Part shown: piece by piece, positions 1 to 10,238 of the stretch
Layout of the letters: each line of letters starts with the position of its first letter
Position numbering within the stretch: the stretch's first letter is position 1
NCBI GenBank assembly: GCA_024690865.1
Contig: JAILON010000151.1
Coordinates: 1-49,391, forward strand
DNA: 49,391 nt
Reading direction: 5' to 3'
Origin: Treponema sp.
GTDB lineage: Bacteria; Spirochaetota; Spirochaetia; Treponematales; Treponemataceae
The notes under the pieces: model-generated
Database searches by the model: none
Told to the model about the DNA's origin: nothing
Seen by the model: only the letters and a program-made list of their open reading frames with translations
Program-made: the position numbers and the translations under genes

Positions 1-116
1 TTGAGGAAGAAGCGCAGGTGGCGCACGAAATAAGGGGCAATCCGTATATAGAGCCGCCAAGATGGGTAGAGGGTTCCGTCAATATCAAACGCCACCGCCT
101 TTATGCCGCCGTACAT
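1..116 (-). CDS. HAD-superfamily hydrolase, N-terminal fragment
   Basis: The first 38 codons of a gene that runs off the left edge. The protein begins MYGGIKAVAFDIDGTLYP, which contains the DxDGT motif I of haloacid dehalogenase hydrolases: the first Asp is the phosphoryl-accepting nucleophile and the second the general acid. Substrate specificity cannot be judged because the cap domain lies outside the window. The ATG at 116 is chosen because a good promoter ends exactly 6 nt upstream of it, so no Shine-Dalgarno sequence would be present in the mRNA. It lies downstream of lepA on the same strand but has its own promoter in the 57-bp gap. Confidence 0.75.
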   Translation of the reverse strand, partial: MYGGIKAVAFDIDGTLYPSWRLYIRIAPYFVRHLRFFL

Positions 117-122
117 AAGAAT

Positions 123-151
123 AGTATATCAGCATGGAAAAAGGCTGACAA
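123..151 (-). promoter_or_regulatory. Promoter of the HAD gene, leaderless type
   Basis: On the minus strand TTGTCA (151-146), 17-bp spacer, TATACT (128-123), then 6 nt to the ATG at 116. Transcription would start at or within a base or two of the start codon. Confidence 0.65.
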
Positions 152-173
152 GGGGCTTATGCACACCGACACG

Positions 174-1982
<1,809 letters not shown>

Positions 1983-2075
1983 ATAGAATCCTTATTCATG
2001 CCGAAAGCCTGGCAGAGCGGCGGTTTGCGCCGGGCCGGGTGATTCCGGGGTTCCTATAGCCTACAGGATTTTGCG

Positions 2076-2127
2076 GAAAAAAGCTAGGGGCAGGGAGCAT
2101 GAGCAGACGGCCTTGCCAAAACGGAAC
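2076..2127. repeat. 52-bp direct repeat, copy 1 (island left end)
   Basis: Matches 3347-3398 at 49 of 52 positions. In copy 2 the segment spans the last codons and stop of the DUF4143 ATPase plus the start of the leader of a following gene. Copy 1 therefore looks like the tail of a lost ATPase gene joined to the intact leader of the ATPase at 2180. Confidence 0.8.
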
Positions 2128-2162
2128 AAATCCAAAGTTCAACTTGATTTTTGTTCCGTTTT
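2118..2162. promoter_or_regulatory. Inverted repeat, probable operator of the DUF4143 ATPase
   Basis: Perfect 13-bp arms AAAACGGAACAAA (2118-2130) and TTTGTTCCGTTTT (2150-2162), 19 bp apart. The right arm lies between the -35 and -10 elements of the ATPase promoter and the left arm just upstream of the -35. That placement fits a repressor or autoregulatory site. Similar GAACA/TGTTC repeats adjoin the other two ATPase loci in the window. Confidence 0.6.
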
Positions 2163-2173
2163 TGCCTATAATG
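2144..2173 (+). promoter_or_regulatory. Promoter of the DUF4143 ATPase, leaderless type
   Basis: TTGATT (2144-2149), 18-bp spacer, TATAAT (2168-2173), then exactly 6 nt to the ATG at 2180. Confidence 0.6.
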
Positions 2174-2179
2174 CGTTAT

Positions 2180-3358
2180 ATGCAGCTTGTGGACAGACAG
2201 GTAGAAGCAGAGCTGAAGCGGTGCGCTCATTTTTTCCCGGTTGTGACAATACTGGGACCACGGCAGTCCGGAAAGACAACGCTTGCAAAAAAGTTCTTCC
2301 CGGACTACGCCTATTATAACCTTGAGGACCCCGAGCTCTATGAACTTGCCCGGAATGACATAAACGCCTTTTTTGCCTTGCTGACGCTTCCCTGCATCAT
2401 TGACGAGGTACAACGGGTTCCAAACCTGCTCAGCAGGATACAGGTGATTGTTGACGAAAAAAAGCAGAACGCCATCTTCATCCTGACAGGCAGTTTCCAG
2501 CAGGAACTGAAACAGGCTGTGTCACAGTCCCTTGCAGGCCGGACGGCACTATTGAACCTGCTTCCGTTTTCCATACAGGAGATACGTTCCGCCTCTTTGG
2601 ATTTTACAAAGGATGAATACCTGTACTAGGGGTTCATGCCCCGTCATTATGCAGAGGGACAGTCGGTGGACCTGCTATACCGCTCATATTTTCAAACCTA
2701 TATGGAGCGGGACGTCCAGTCCATTCTGAATGTAAGGCACAAAGCCCAGTTTGAAAAGTTCCTGCGCCTGCTGGCAGGCAGAATCGGTCAGGTCATCAAC
2801 TACGAGTCCCTCTCCAATGACACGGGGGTTTCCTCGATGACAATTGCGGAATGGGTTTCGGTCCTGGAGTCCTCATTTGTCGTATTCAGGCTGGAAGCGT
2901 ATTTTAAGAATTACACAAAGAGGCTTATAAAGTCCCCGAAGATTTACTTTTATGATACCGGGCTGGCATCCTACCTTTTGGGAATAAAAAGCCCGGAACA
3001 GGTCGGGCGGGATCCGCTGGTCGGCAACCTTTTTGAGAACATGGTCGTCCTGGAACTCTTGAAGTCACAGTATAACAGAGGGCAGGAAAAGAGTCTCTAC
3101 TATTTCCGCGACAGCAAGGGCTTTGAAATAGACCTGATTGTGGACAACGGACGAAGCATAATGCCAATAGAAATAAAGTCAGCCTCCACGGTGAACCCGG
3201 AATTCAGCCGGAACCTGAAGAAGTTCATGGCCATCGCAAGCGATGCGGCAGCCCCTTCCGTTGTGTACAGCGGCAAGCTTGAGTACGAAAGCAATGGTAT
3301 ACGGTATGTAAACTTCAAGCATTGCGGACAGATTCTGGAGCCTTCAGAAAAAAGCTAG
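2180..3358 (+). pseudogene. DUF4143-type AAA ATPase broken by an in-frame amber codon
   Basis: An ATPase of the AAA_14/DUF4143 type (COG1373), about 392 codons, interrupted once. The first part (149 residues from ATG 2180) has Walker A GPRQSGKTT and Walker B CIIDEVQ. After TAG at 2627-2629 the same frame continues from GFMPRHYAEGQ to 3358. The second part holds the DUF4143 region and a nuclease-like motif (GFEIDLIVDNG followed by PIEIKSA). A single base change from a sense codon explains the break. A separate C-terminal protein from ATG 2636 cannot be excluded but has no Walker motifs. An upstream in-frame ATG at 2099 would add residues encoded by the operator and -35 region, so 2180 is preferred. 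The family is commonly multicopy and its cellular role is poorly known. Confidence 0.8.
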
Positions 3359-3398
3359 GGGCAGGGAGCATGGGCAGACAGTCTTGCCAAAACGGAAC
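3347..3398. repeat. 52-bp direct repeat, copy 2
   Basis: Partner of 2076-2127. It includes the 3' end and TAG stop of the broken ATPase and ends inside a copy of the left operator arm (AAAACGGAAC). Beyond that the sequence switches abruptly to the 3' end of the reverse transcriptase fragment, which marks a deletion or insertion junction. Confidence 0.8.
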
Positions 3399-3419
3399 GG
3401 CAGCCCCTTTCCCGCCCGC

Positions 3420-4094
3420 TCACAGCCTGCGGCAGGCGGTCATGCAGACAGCCCGGGAGGCGGCCTCCTGTTCGCTCAGCCGCCCCGCCTCGACATCGCG
3501 CTCAAGGGCACGGAACGTGGCACGCATGCGGCGGCGGGTGCGGGAGAGGACGCGGACTCCTCCAGGCGAGACACGCCAGCCCAGGAAGGGAACGCCGTCC
3601 GCACAGCGGCCGATCACGGGTTCCTTGAGATGCAGATCGAGCCGCTCCGAGCAGAAAGCCCTCACGGCACAGAACAGATTCCCCGCCGCCTCCCGGCTGC
3701 CCGCAAACAGCAGCATGTCGTCCATGTAACGGACATAGCCGGAGGGATGCAGATGCTCAAGGATGTGATGGTCGAGCGGCGACAGGTAGAGGTTGGCAAA
3801 GAACTGGCTCGTCAGGTTGCCGACAGGCAGCCCCCTCCTCCCGCCGGAAGCGTCCCTTCCGACAGAGTATCCGTCAATTACCGTAAACAGAAGGGACAGG
3901 CAGCGGCAGTCCTTGATGATGCGGCACAGCTGGGCTTTGAGGATGTCATGGCGTATGCTGTCAAAATACCTGCGCACATCAAGCTTGACGAACCAGGGGA
4001 AACGGCGGGCACAGCGGAAGGCATAGCGGGCGGCGGCAGGGCGACGCGTCCGGCGGAACTGCGGACCGCACAAAGCCCCGCCCCGCGAGGACAC
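3420..4094 (-). pseudogene. Reverse transcriptase, 5'-truncated, DGR-like
   Basis: 224 residues from a GTG at 4094. RT motifs in order are KLDVRRYFDSI (first catalytic Asp), RGLPVGNLTSQFFANLYL (motif 4) and GYVRYMDDMLLF (YMDD catalytic pair), followed by VPFLGWRV (motif 7) and an Arg-rich thumb. The (V/I)GNxxSQ form of motif 4, rather than QGxxxSP of group II introns, is typical of diversity-generating retroelement RTs and relatives. Full-length members have roughly 350-400 residues; here the fingers region before the first Asp is missing, and a stop lies about 10 codons upstream in frame. No accessory protein gene, variable target gene or adenine-mutated template/variable repeat pair was seen nearby. 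It follows the ATPase at 4175-5389 on the same strand by 80 bp. Confidence 0.75.
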
Positions 4095-4174
4095 CTGGCG
4101 TTTTGTCGCGTGAACTTCTCAGCACAGCAGGCCAATGCGCTTTCCCCGGCAGCCCTTGAACTATCAGAATGCCC

Positions 4175-5389
4175 CTACCACATCATCGCCAGCAGCCAGA
4201 GGGGGATGACTTTATCGGTCGGGTAATCCGTTCCGTCCCTGATTACCCAGTCCGACTTCTTGAGCACCTTGTTCCTGCCGCCAACCTCAATTTTTAGCGG
4301 GGCTTCGTTTCCCCTGGCAATCAGCCCGGAGGCCTTCAAAACCATAAAGTCGCCCTCCGTCTCGTCGCGGCAGGCATGCACGGAAAAGCCCGCATCCTCC
4401 AGGAGGGCGGTGACAAAGGCTTCCCGCTGGCTCCCGGTGTTGCCGTGCAGGACGGAATACAGGCAGGGGTCGGCCAGAAAGAGCTTGGCCCCCGCACTCT
4501 TGGCCTTGCTGTCGTTCTGGAAGCGGACTATCCGCAGGGCACCGACGGCATCCATGACCGCAAGCAGCTGGTACAGCTTGTCCGCGCTCACGTTCCAGTC
4601 GGAGCAGAGGGAGCGTACCTGCAGCCGAGGAATGCTCGCGGCGGACAGCGTCCCCACGACGGCGGTCATAAGCCGGATGTTGTCGTCCGTTATGCTCGGC
4701 ACAAAGAACGGCACGTCAGAATTCAAGGTCTTTTCCAGCAGGGCCAGGCTGCGTTCTTCATAATTTCCTTCCATATAAAAAGGGCGGGTGCCGAACCGCT
4801 TATATTCCTCAAACAGGCCAAGAAGCCCCGCATCAGGTTGCACGGGAAGCTTCCCTGAAAGCTCGCTGTCGAACGGATTTACAGGAGCACAGACATTCCC
4901 CGTCTCCAAAAAAAGGAACTCCCTGAACGACATCAGGGGCATGCGGACAAAAACATAGCGTCTGGACAAGTCCGCTGTCCCGGCCCGCAGAACCAGGGCG
5001 GAGGAGTCGCTGGCCCACACTTTTCTGTCAGGGAAATCGTCGTACAGACTCTTGAGGCAGCGGCTCCAGTCGCGGGCAAAGTGCACCTCGTCGATTATGA
5101 CACCGCCATAGCCCTGCATGAAGGCTTCCGCCGCCAGGTCATACAGGCTTTCGGAAGCAAGGCGGGGGCTGTCGGCAGAAAAATACAGCATCCGCTCGCC
5201 CGAAAGGCGGGCATGGTGCAGCAGGAAGGTTGTCTTTCCCGTCCCCCGCTGGCCGGTCAAAAGCATATTCCGGGGAATGCTGTTTTTCTGAGTATATTCT
5301 GATGTCCAGAGCCTCACCCGCTCAGGGAGGGCGGCAAGCTTGCGCTCCATGACCGCCCGAAGGCCGTCCACAGTCTCTGTAATCGCCAT
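4175..5389 (-). CDS. ATP-binding protein of the AAA_14/DUF4143 type
   Basis: 404 residues, apparently intact. Walker A GQRGTGKTTFLL near residues 47-58, Walker B GGVIIDEVHFAR near residues 95-106, then a sensor-like WASDSSALVLRAG segment. The C-terminal half carries the winged-helix/DUF4143 region, ending with LKIEVGGRNKVLKKSDW and IPLWLLAMMW as in related ATPases. It belongs to the same broad family as the broken copy at 2180 but is clearly a different subfamily. The start at 5389 sits 6 nt after a consensus-quality promoter. An operator-like repeat array lies immediately upstream. The function is unknown; no toxin or antitoxin partner is adjacent. Confidence 0.85.
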   Translation of the reverse strand: MAITETVDGLRAVMERKLAALPERVRLWTSEYTQKNSIPRNMLLTGQRGTGKTTFLLHHARLSGERMLYFSADSPRLASESLYDLAAEAFMQGYGGVIIDEVHFARDWSRCLKSLYDDFPDRKVWASDSSALVLRAGTADLSRRYVFVRMPLMSFREFLFLETGNVCAPVNPFDSELSGKLPVQPDAGLLGLFEEYKRFGTRPFYMEGNYEERSLALLEKTLNSDVPFFVPSITDDNIRLMTAVVGTLSAASIPRLQVRSLCSDWNVSADKLYQLLAVMDAVGALRIVRFQNDSKAKSAGAKLFLADPCLYSVLHGNTGSQREAFVTALLEDAGFSVHACRDETEGDFMVLKASGLIARGNEAPLKIEVGGRNKVLKKSDWVIRDGTDYPTDKVIPLWLLAMMW

Positions 5390-5395
5390 AATTCC

Positions 5396-5424
5396 ACTCT
5401 ATTGCCAAAATGTTCATCTGTCAA
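5396..5424 (-). promoter_or_regulatory. Promoter of the intact ATPase, leaderless type
   Basis: Minus strand TTGACA (5424-5419), 17-bp spacer, TAGAGT (5401-5396), then 6 nt to ATG 5389. The -35 hexamer is enclosed by the TGTTC(5411)/GAACA(5429) inverted repeat. Confidence 0.7.
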
Positions 5425-5503
5425 GAACAAAACCGCCATTTTGTTCGTCTGGCAGGAACATTTTCCCTATTTTGTTCGTATGAGAGGAATTTTCAGCAAA
5501 ACG
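5411..5503. repeat. Three tandem 31-bp repeats, each with a TGTTC/GAACA hairpin
   Basis: TGTTC recurs at 5411, 5442 and 5473, giving an exact 31-bp period. Each is followed 9 nt later by GAACA, GAACA and a degraded GAATT. The units resemble the operator at 2118-2162 and the stem at 43642-43677. The first unit overlaps the -35 of the ATPase promoter. Confidence 0.75.
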
Positions 5504-5561
5504 GTCCGCATCGCCGGCAGCCAGCCCCATTCCCGCCCGCCGTCCCCTGCCCCCCGTACAT

Positions 5562-5593
5562 AAAAAAAGGCCGGCCCCGCGAGGGAACCGGCC
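5562..5593 (-). terminator. Rho-independent terminator of the fusA operon
   Basis: On the minus strand a 10-bp stem (GGCCGGTTCC with GGGGCCGGCC, two G-U pairs) with a 5-nt loop, followed by seven T. It lies 25 bp past the stop of the RecA-like gene. Confidence 0.85.
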
Positions 5594-5617
5594 CTTATTA
5601 TCTGCCGAAAGGCAAGC

Positions 5618-6301
5618 TTACTTGTTCGGCGTAAGCAGAAGGGTCTTGGAATCCAGCTTCAAGTTGGTCGGGATGTCCTTCTTGTCACCGAACTTCAGGA
5701 GCTCCACCTGGGTAACGGAGTTCTTGGAGACCAGGTGAACGACCGCCGTAAAATACGGCAGGATGTTCTTGGGGGCGGAATCCTCCAGCTTGTCGCTCTC
5801 TGCCGTCGCGCTGATCCAGACCCTCGTCTTGGTAGCCTTGGCATAGTTGGCGACGGACTGGAAGTCCTCCTCGCTCACCTTGGCAAAGTCAACGCCGTCG
5901 ATCACGACACCGGCGACATCGATTCCGCCGGCCTTGAGCGCGTTCAGCGTGTTGACGACCTTCTCCAGGTTGAAGTTGTCCTGGTTGAAGTTCAGGATTG
6001 TGCGGTTGCGCATAATCTGATCCTTAACCTCAGCCTCGTTGGAGAGGGACTTCTTCTTGGCGACCTCGGTGAAAATGCCGTCGTACCAGGAGATGACGTT
6101 GCCGGACTTCTGGTCGAAGGAGACATGGACGAGCTGCTTGCTGCCCAGGAGCATGTCCATACCGAACTGGACAAGAACGGAAGTCTTGCCCAAGCCCTTC
6201 TTGGCAGTGACGAGACCGAGCTCGCCGGCCTTGAGGCCGCCCTCACAGATGGAGTCGAAAGCCCTGATGGGGCTGCTTTCATAAAGATCCTGCTTAGACA
6301 C
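5618..6301 (-). CDS. RecA/KaiC-like ATPase domain protein linked to EF-G
   Basis: 227 residues from a GTG at 6301, chosen because GGAGG lies 5 nt upstream and an ATG is lacking. The protein begins with a KaiC/DnaB-like pattern: SPIRAFDSICEGGLKAGELGLV precedes a P-loop AKKGLGKTSVLVQF (about residues 33-46). A Walker B-like strand VAGVVIDGVDFAK follows near residue 130, then a strand ending in SATAESD. This is the RecA fold without the oligomerisation extras of full KaiC. It starts 10 nt after the EF-G stop and ends at a strong terminator, so the two genes form one operon. Its role is unknown; a translation- or DNA-related ATPase is possible but unproven. Confidence 0.7.
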   Translation of the reverse strand: MSKQDLYESSPIRAFDSICEGGLKAGELGLVTAKKGLGKTSVLVQFGMDMLLGSKQLVHVSFDQKSGNVISWYDGIFTEVAKKKSLSNEAEVKDQIMRNRTILNFNQDNFNLEKVVNTLNALKAGGIDVAGVVIDGVDFAKVSEEDFQSVANYAKATKTRVWISATAESDKLEDSAPKNILPYFTAVVHLVSKNSVTQVELLKFGDKKDIPTNLKLDSKTLLLTPNK

Positions 6302-6311
6302 GTTGTCCTCC

Positions 6312-8408
6312 TTACTTCGCCTGAGCTTTCTTCTTCTCGGCGTACTCTTTCATGAGCTCGTCCGCAACATTGTTCGGAACCTTGCCGTATTTCTCGAACT
6401 CCATCGTAAACTCGGCCTTTCCCTGGGTGGAAGAGCGGAGAATCGTGGAGAAACCGAACATTTCGGAAAGGGGAACCTCGGCGTTGACCGTAGAGGTGTT
6501 GTTCTCATCGGAAGAGTCGATGATGACACCGCGCCTCTGGTTGATGAGGCCGAACATATTCCCCTGGAATTCAGTAGGTCCGGCAATCTGAACCTTCATG
6601 ATCGGCTCAAGGATGACCGGCTTCGCCTTGGCATAGCCCTCGCGGAACGCACCGATGGCAGCCGTCTGGAATGCGATATCCGAAGAATCGACCGGGTGGT
6701 ACTGACCATCGTTGATGGTGCAGCGGACACCGACTACGGGAGCTCCGATCAAAGAACCCTTCTCCATAGCTTTCTTGAATCCCTTGTCGCAAGACGGGAT
6801 ATATTCATTGGGAATTGCGCCACCCTTAATGGAGTCAACAAACTCGTAGTCCTTCTCTGTGATCGGCTCCATGAAACCTGCAACGCGACCGTACTGACCA
6901 GAACCACCAGTCTGCTTCTTGTGCGTGTAGTTGAAGTCCGCGCGGGCAGTGATAGACTCGCGGTATGCGACCTCAGGCTGCGAAACCTCAACCTCGCACT
7001 TGTACTCGCGCTTCATGCGCTCAACGTATACCTCAAGGTGAAGCTCACCCATACCCTTGATGATCGTCTGGTTGGACTCGGGATCAACATAGGTCTGGAA
7101 TGTCGGGTCTTCCTTCGTAAAGCGGTTGAGAGCCTTTGCCATGTTCGCGGCATCCTGCTTATTCTTCGGCGTGATGGCCTGAGAAATAACAGGGTTCGGA
7201 ACATACATGGACGTCATGGCAATGTTGAGCCCGCCGCCACAGAAGGTATCGCCGGACGCGCAGTCAACGCCGAACAGAGCGATGATGTCTCCCGGATGTC
7301 CCTCATTGATATCTTCCATCGTAGCGGAGTTCATGCGGACAATGCGGCCGACCTTGAACTTCTTCTGGGCACGGACGTTGAAGAGCTCGTCGCCCTTAAC
7401 GATTTTACCCTGATAGATACGCACATACGTAAGCTGACCGAACTGACCGTCATCAAGCTTGAATGCCAGAGCGACGCAGGGCTTGTCAGGCACGTTGAAA
7501 AGCTCAACCTGAGCCTCGTTGTTATCGCGGTCAAGACCATAGTTGTGAACTTCCGTCGGGTTCGGAAGATAGCGCTCAACGGCATCGAGGACCGGCTGGA
7601 TTCCCTTGTTCACGTGCGCGGAACCAAGGAACACACCGACGAACTGCTCAGAAAGAGTTCCCTTGCGGATAGCGGCGATGACCTTGGCCTCGTCAACTCC
7701 GTCGTAACCCTTCTCCATGATGTCTTCCATCAAAGAGTCGTCGAACATGGAAGCCGCGTCGAGAAGCTCCTCGCGGTACTTCTCCGCATCCTCTTTCAGG
7801 TTCGCGGGAATTTCCGCGATGCGGAGGTCCTCGCCGTTCGGTCCGTCAAAGTAGACAGCCTTCATAGACACGAGGTCCACAACCCCCTCGAGCTTGTCCT
7901 CAAGACCAATCGGGAGCTCCATCATATATGCGTTCAGGCCAAGCTTTTCGCGGAGCTGGAGGCGGACGCGGAGCGGGTTGGCACCCTGGCGGTCGCACTT
8001 GTTGACGAAGGCAATACGCGGGACATGATAGCGCTTGAGCTGGCGGTCTACCGTAATGGACTGGGACTGAACACCTGCAACGGCACAAAGAATCATGATG
8101 GCACCATCAAGAACGCGGAGGGAGCGTTCTACTTCAACCGTGAAGTCTACGTGACCCGGAGTGTCGATAAGGTTAATTGTGATGTCTTTCCACTGAACCT
8201 GAGTTGCCGCCGACTGAATTGTGATGCCGCGCTCACGCTCCAGCTCCATGTTATCCATGACAGCACCGACACCGTCCTTACCACGGACCTCGTGAATCTG
8301 GTGAATCTTGTTACAGTAGAACAAAATACGTTCTGAAGTTGTTGTCTTACCAGAGTCAATGTGGGCGCTGATTCCGATATTACGAACTTTGGTAATATCA
8401 AAAGCCAT
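6312..8408 (-). CDS. fusA: Elongation factor G (spirochaete/mitochondrial-type)
   Basis: 698 residues, full length. G1 [15 protein letters not shown] near residue 15 has Ser where most bacterial EF-G have Ala. [21 protein letters not shown] follows near residue 80 and [10 protein letters not shown] near residue 135, with domains II-V after that. EF-G catalyses GTP-driven translocation or ribosome recycling; the AHIDSGKTT form is typical of the EF-G1 lineage shared by spirochaetes and mitochondria. The ATG at 8408 has GAGAGG about 8 nt upstream. Its codon use appears less extreme in GC than many neighbours, as expected for a highly expressed gene. It is cotranscribed with the RecA-like gene downstream. 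Confidence 0.96.
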   Translation of the reverse strand: MAFDITKVRNIGISAHIDSGKTTTSERILFYCNKIHQIHEVRGKDGVGAVMDNMELERERGITIQSAATQVQWKDITINLIDTPGHVDFTVEVERSLRVLDGAIMILCAVAGVQSQSITVDRQLKRYHVPRIAFVNKCDRQGANPLRVRLQLREKLGLNAYMMELPIGLEDKLEGVVDLVSMKAVYFDGPNGEDLRIAEIPANLKEDAEKYREELLDAASMFDDSLMEDIMEKGYDGVDEAKVIAAIRKGTLSEQFVGVFLGSAHVNKGIQPVLDAVERYLPNPTEVHNYGLDRDNNEAQVELFNVPDKPCVALAFKLDDGQFGQLTYVRIYQGKIVKGDELFNVRAQKKFKVGRIVRMNSATMEDINEGHPGDIIALFGVDCASGDTFCGGGLNIAMTSMYVPNPVISQAITPKNKQDAANMAKALNRFTKEDPTFQTYVDPESNQTIIKGMGELHLEVYVERMKREYKCEVEVSQPEVAYRESITARADFNYTHKKQTGGSGQYGRVAGFMEPITEKDYEFVDSIKGGAIPNEYIPSCDKGFKKAMEKGSLIGAPVVGVRCTINDGQYHPVDSSDIAFQTAAIGAFREGYAKAKPVILEPIMKVQIAGPTEFQGNMFGLINQRRGVIIDSSDENNTSTVNAEVPLSEMFGFSTILRSSTQGKAEFTMEFEKYGKVPNNVADELMKEYAEKKKAQAK

Positions 8409-8470
8409 ATTGTATACCTCTCAAAAAAAGTTTCGAAATTGCTTACAGAAACTGCATTATGCAATGCAAT

Positions 8471-8499
8471 ACTATATAAGAAAAACAATCTATATTCAA
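8471..8499 (-). promoter_or_regulatory. fusA promoter
   Basis: Minus strand TTGAAT (8499-8494), 17-bp spacer, TATAGT (8476-8471), giving a leader of about 55 nt before ATG 8408, with a Shine-Dalgarno sequence. Confidence 0.6.
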
Positions 8500-8518
8500 G
8501 GGCATTTTCGTCTATATG

Positions 8519-10075
8519 TCAAAATTCACCGCAAAATGTTGAAGAATAGAGAAGTTTTCCCCGAAAGCAGGCCTTCCGTGTGCGAAACAGGAAGTCCGCG
8601 CCGACGCTCAGCTTGATCCTGTCCAAACTCCCATCCTCATAGTATGCGCCCCCTCCCAACAGAACGCTGGAAAGGGCCGCCGCCCCACCCCCAGACGGAT
8701 ACAGGCGCTGGGCAACGGTGAACGAGCCGTCCTTCCCGTCCAGCTTCACCGTCACCGACGACGAGGACCTGAACGCCTTCCTCCGGCAGCCGATGGACAG
8801 CCCCAGCTTCCGGGTGTGCTCCCGGTCCCCTCCCCCGTCCCGCTCTGGAAAGCTGTCGGTATACTGGGCAGTGGCGGAAAACCTCCCGCGGCTCCAGCGC
8901 CCCTTGAGCCCATGGCAGAAGGAATCCCTCTCCTCCCCGCCAACAAGCTTCACGTCCTTCATGCCCAGCAGGGCGAGCGAGAGCGTCCCGTTTCCGGACA
9001 AAAAGCGCAGCGGAATTTTTACCGAAGGATTCACTGAAACGCGGGACTTGCGGTTCAGGCGGCTGCCTCCCGGCAGAATCATATCCGGTGTCCCGGTATC
9101 AAAACAGGAAGCCGTAAGTCCCATCCTCCAGAAGCTCACGGCCACCTGCCCCCTCCGCCAGAAAAACACGTCCCCAAGCCCCCCGTGAGGGTTTTCAGAA
9201 AAGCCCGCCGCAAAGTTCGCGCTGAGCGCCTTCTCCAGCCGGAATCCTGCCTCCGCATCCGCCGACAGGTAACTCCGTTCCCGGTAATAGGGCTCCGTGT
9301 AGAACCAGGACTTCAGTTCCCTGCCCCCATAGACGAAGGCCCCCGCAGTGGCGGCAAGGTAGACAAGCGAAGACTTGCTGCCGAAAACGGGCAGATCTTT
9401 GTAGACGGACGCATAGGCTTCCCCCTCCTGCGTAACCGCCAGCTCAACACACGGCAGCGGCAGCCCCCAATCGGGAGGAGCAAGGCGGACGGAAAAAGCC
9501 ATCGGTGAGGAGGAGGAAGTGAAGGTCGGCAGGGAAGAAGCCAGACCGGGACGCAACAGGGTAAGTGTTCCGTAGTTCCAGGGGGCGGAAAGGCAGGGCT
9601 TCTTGAGCCGGGACAGTCCGCCCGCAAAGCGGAGCGTCCCGCCGCAAAGCTCCACAAGGCAGGGCAGGCGCACCGCCCCGATTGAATCTACATAGAAGGA
9701 AATTCCACACCGCCGGATGCCGGCATCCAACGCGAACGCCCCCGCCTCCCCCAGGCCACCGGACAGGGCGTCCCACAGCAACCCGGAATCCCCATACGGA
9801 AGCCCAAACGAAAGCAACAGGTCCAGATTCCCCACACTGGCGGCCAGCCCCGCATCGGCCTTCAGCTCACGGTCACTTTCAGATTCCTTCCGGGACTCCT
9901 TCACGGCAGTCCCGACGTATACATCGAAAGACTCAAACAGGGGGGCAGCCTCCGCCGCCCCGGCAATCCCCGCCGACACGGAAGATTTCTCCCCTCTTTC
10001 TTCCGCCTGCACAGGCGGGAACATGCAAAGTACGGCAAGGACAGTGGCCGCAGTGAACGCCTTGAAACGCATCAT
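8519..10075 (-). CDS. Predicted outer-membrane beta-barrel protein, unrecognised family
   Basis: 518 residues from ATG 10075 (the next codon is also ATG), chosen because GAGGTG precedes it; an earlier in-frame ATG at 10129 would put a non-signal extension ahead of the signal peptide. The N-terminus MMRFKAFTAATVLAVLCMFPPVQA is a clear signal peptide with an A-x-A-type cleavage site. The mature protein is rich in alternating Gly, Ser, aromatic and charged residues with many short predicted strands, and the last residue is Phe, as in many outer-membrane barrels. No enzymatic motif is visible. It is divergent from the symporter gene at 10277, with a repeat array between. Its gene stops about 20 bp before the fusA promoter. 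Function unknown; porin or adhesin is only a guess. Confidence 0.65.
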   Translation of the reverse strand: MMRFKAFTAATVLAVLCMFPPVQAEERGEKSSVSAGIAGAAEAAPLFESFDVYVGTAVKESRKESESDRELKADAGLAASVGNLDLLLSFGLPYGDSGLLWDALSGGLGEAGAFALDAGIRRCGISFYVDSIGAVRLPCLVELCGGTLRFAGGLSRLKKPCLSAPWNYGTLTLLRPGLASSLPTFTSSSSPMAFSVRLAPPDWGLPLPCVELAVTQEGEAYASVYKDLPVFGSKSSLVYLAATAGAFVYGGRELKSWFYTEPYYRERSYLSADAEAGFRLEKALSANFAAGFSENPHGGLGDVFFWRRGQVAVSFWRMGLTASCFDTGTPDMILPGGSRLNRKSRVSVNPSVKIPLRFLSGNGTLSLALLGMKDVKLVGGEERDSFCHGLKGRWSRGRFSATAQYTDSFPERDGGGDREHTRKLGLSIGCRRKAFRSSSSVTVKLDGKDGSFTVAQRLYPSGGGAAALSSVLLGGGAYYEDGSLDRIKLSVGADFLFRTRKACFRGKLLYSSTFCGEF

Positions 10076-10162
10076 AATCACCTCTACTGAATTCATTGCG
10101 GGGAAAATGCAGGAATGTAAACTTTTCACACAAAAAAAACGTGCAGGACATGCAAAGGCACA

Positions 10163-10238
10163 AAATCAACGTTGACACAAGTGACAAATCAACGTTGACA
10201 CGACCGACAAATCAACGTTGACACAACCGACAAATCAA
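10163..10238. promoter_or_regulatory. Array of 23-bp operator-like repeats
   Basis: Three complete units start at 10163, 10186 and 10209, and a partial fourth at 10232. Each full unit contains the perfect palindrome TCAACGTTGA (10166-10175, 10189-10198, 10212-10221). At the fourth position the palindrome degenerates and merges into the -35 of the symporter promoter. A 23-bp period is about two helical turns, so bound dimers would lie on nearly the same face. Confidence 0.75.

Noticed and set aside
2627..2629. TAG as a pyrrolysine or other recoded codon
   Set aside because: No recoding machinery or recurrent in-frame TAG is seen in this window, and decay is evident in neighbouring copies, so a nonsense mutation is simpler.
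2076..3398. 52-bp near-identical repeats as a template/variable repeat pair of a DGR
   Set aside because: The three differences are A/G, G/A and C/T between copies, not confined to adenines of one copy, and neither lies at the end of a plausible target gene.
3384..4226. 280-codon plus-strand frame opposite the reverse transcriptase
   Set aside because: The minus strand carries clear RT motifs, while this frame has none and starts in the repeat.
6303..8336. 677-codon open frame opposite fusA
   Set aside because: It is the mirror of a confidently identified EF-G gene. The composition is what GC-rich antisense frames give, and no family is recognisable.
10163..10238. Regular 23-bp repeats as a CRISPR array
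   Set aside because: Units are directly abutting with no unique spacers, and they merge into a promoter. No cas genes are present.
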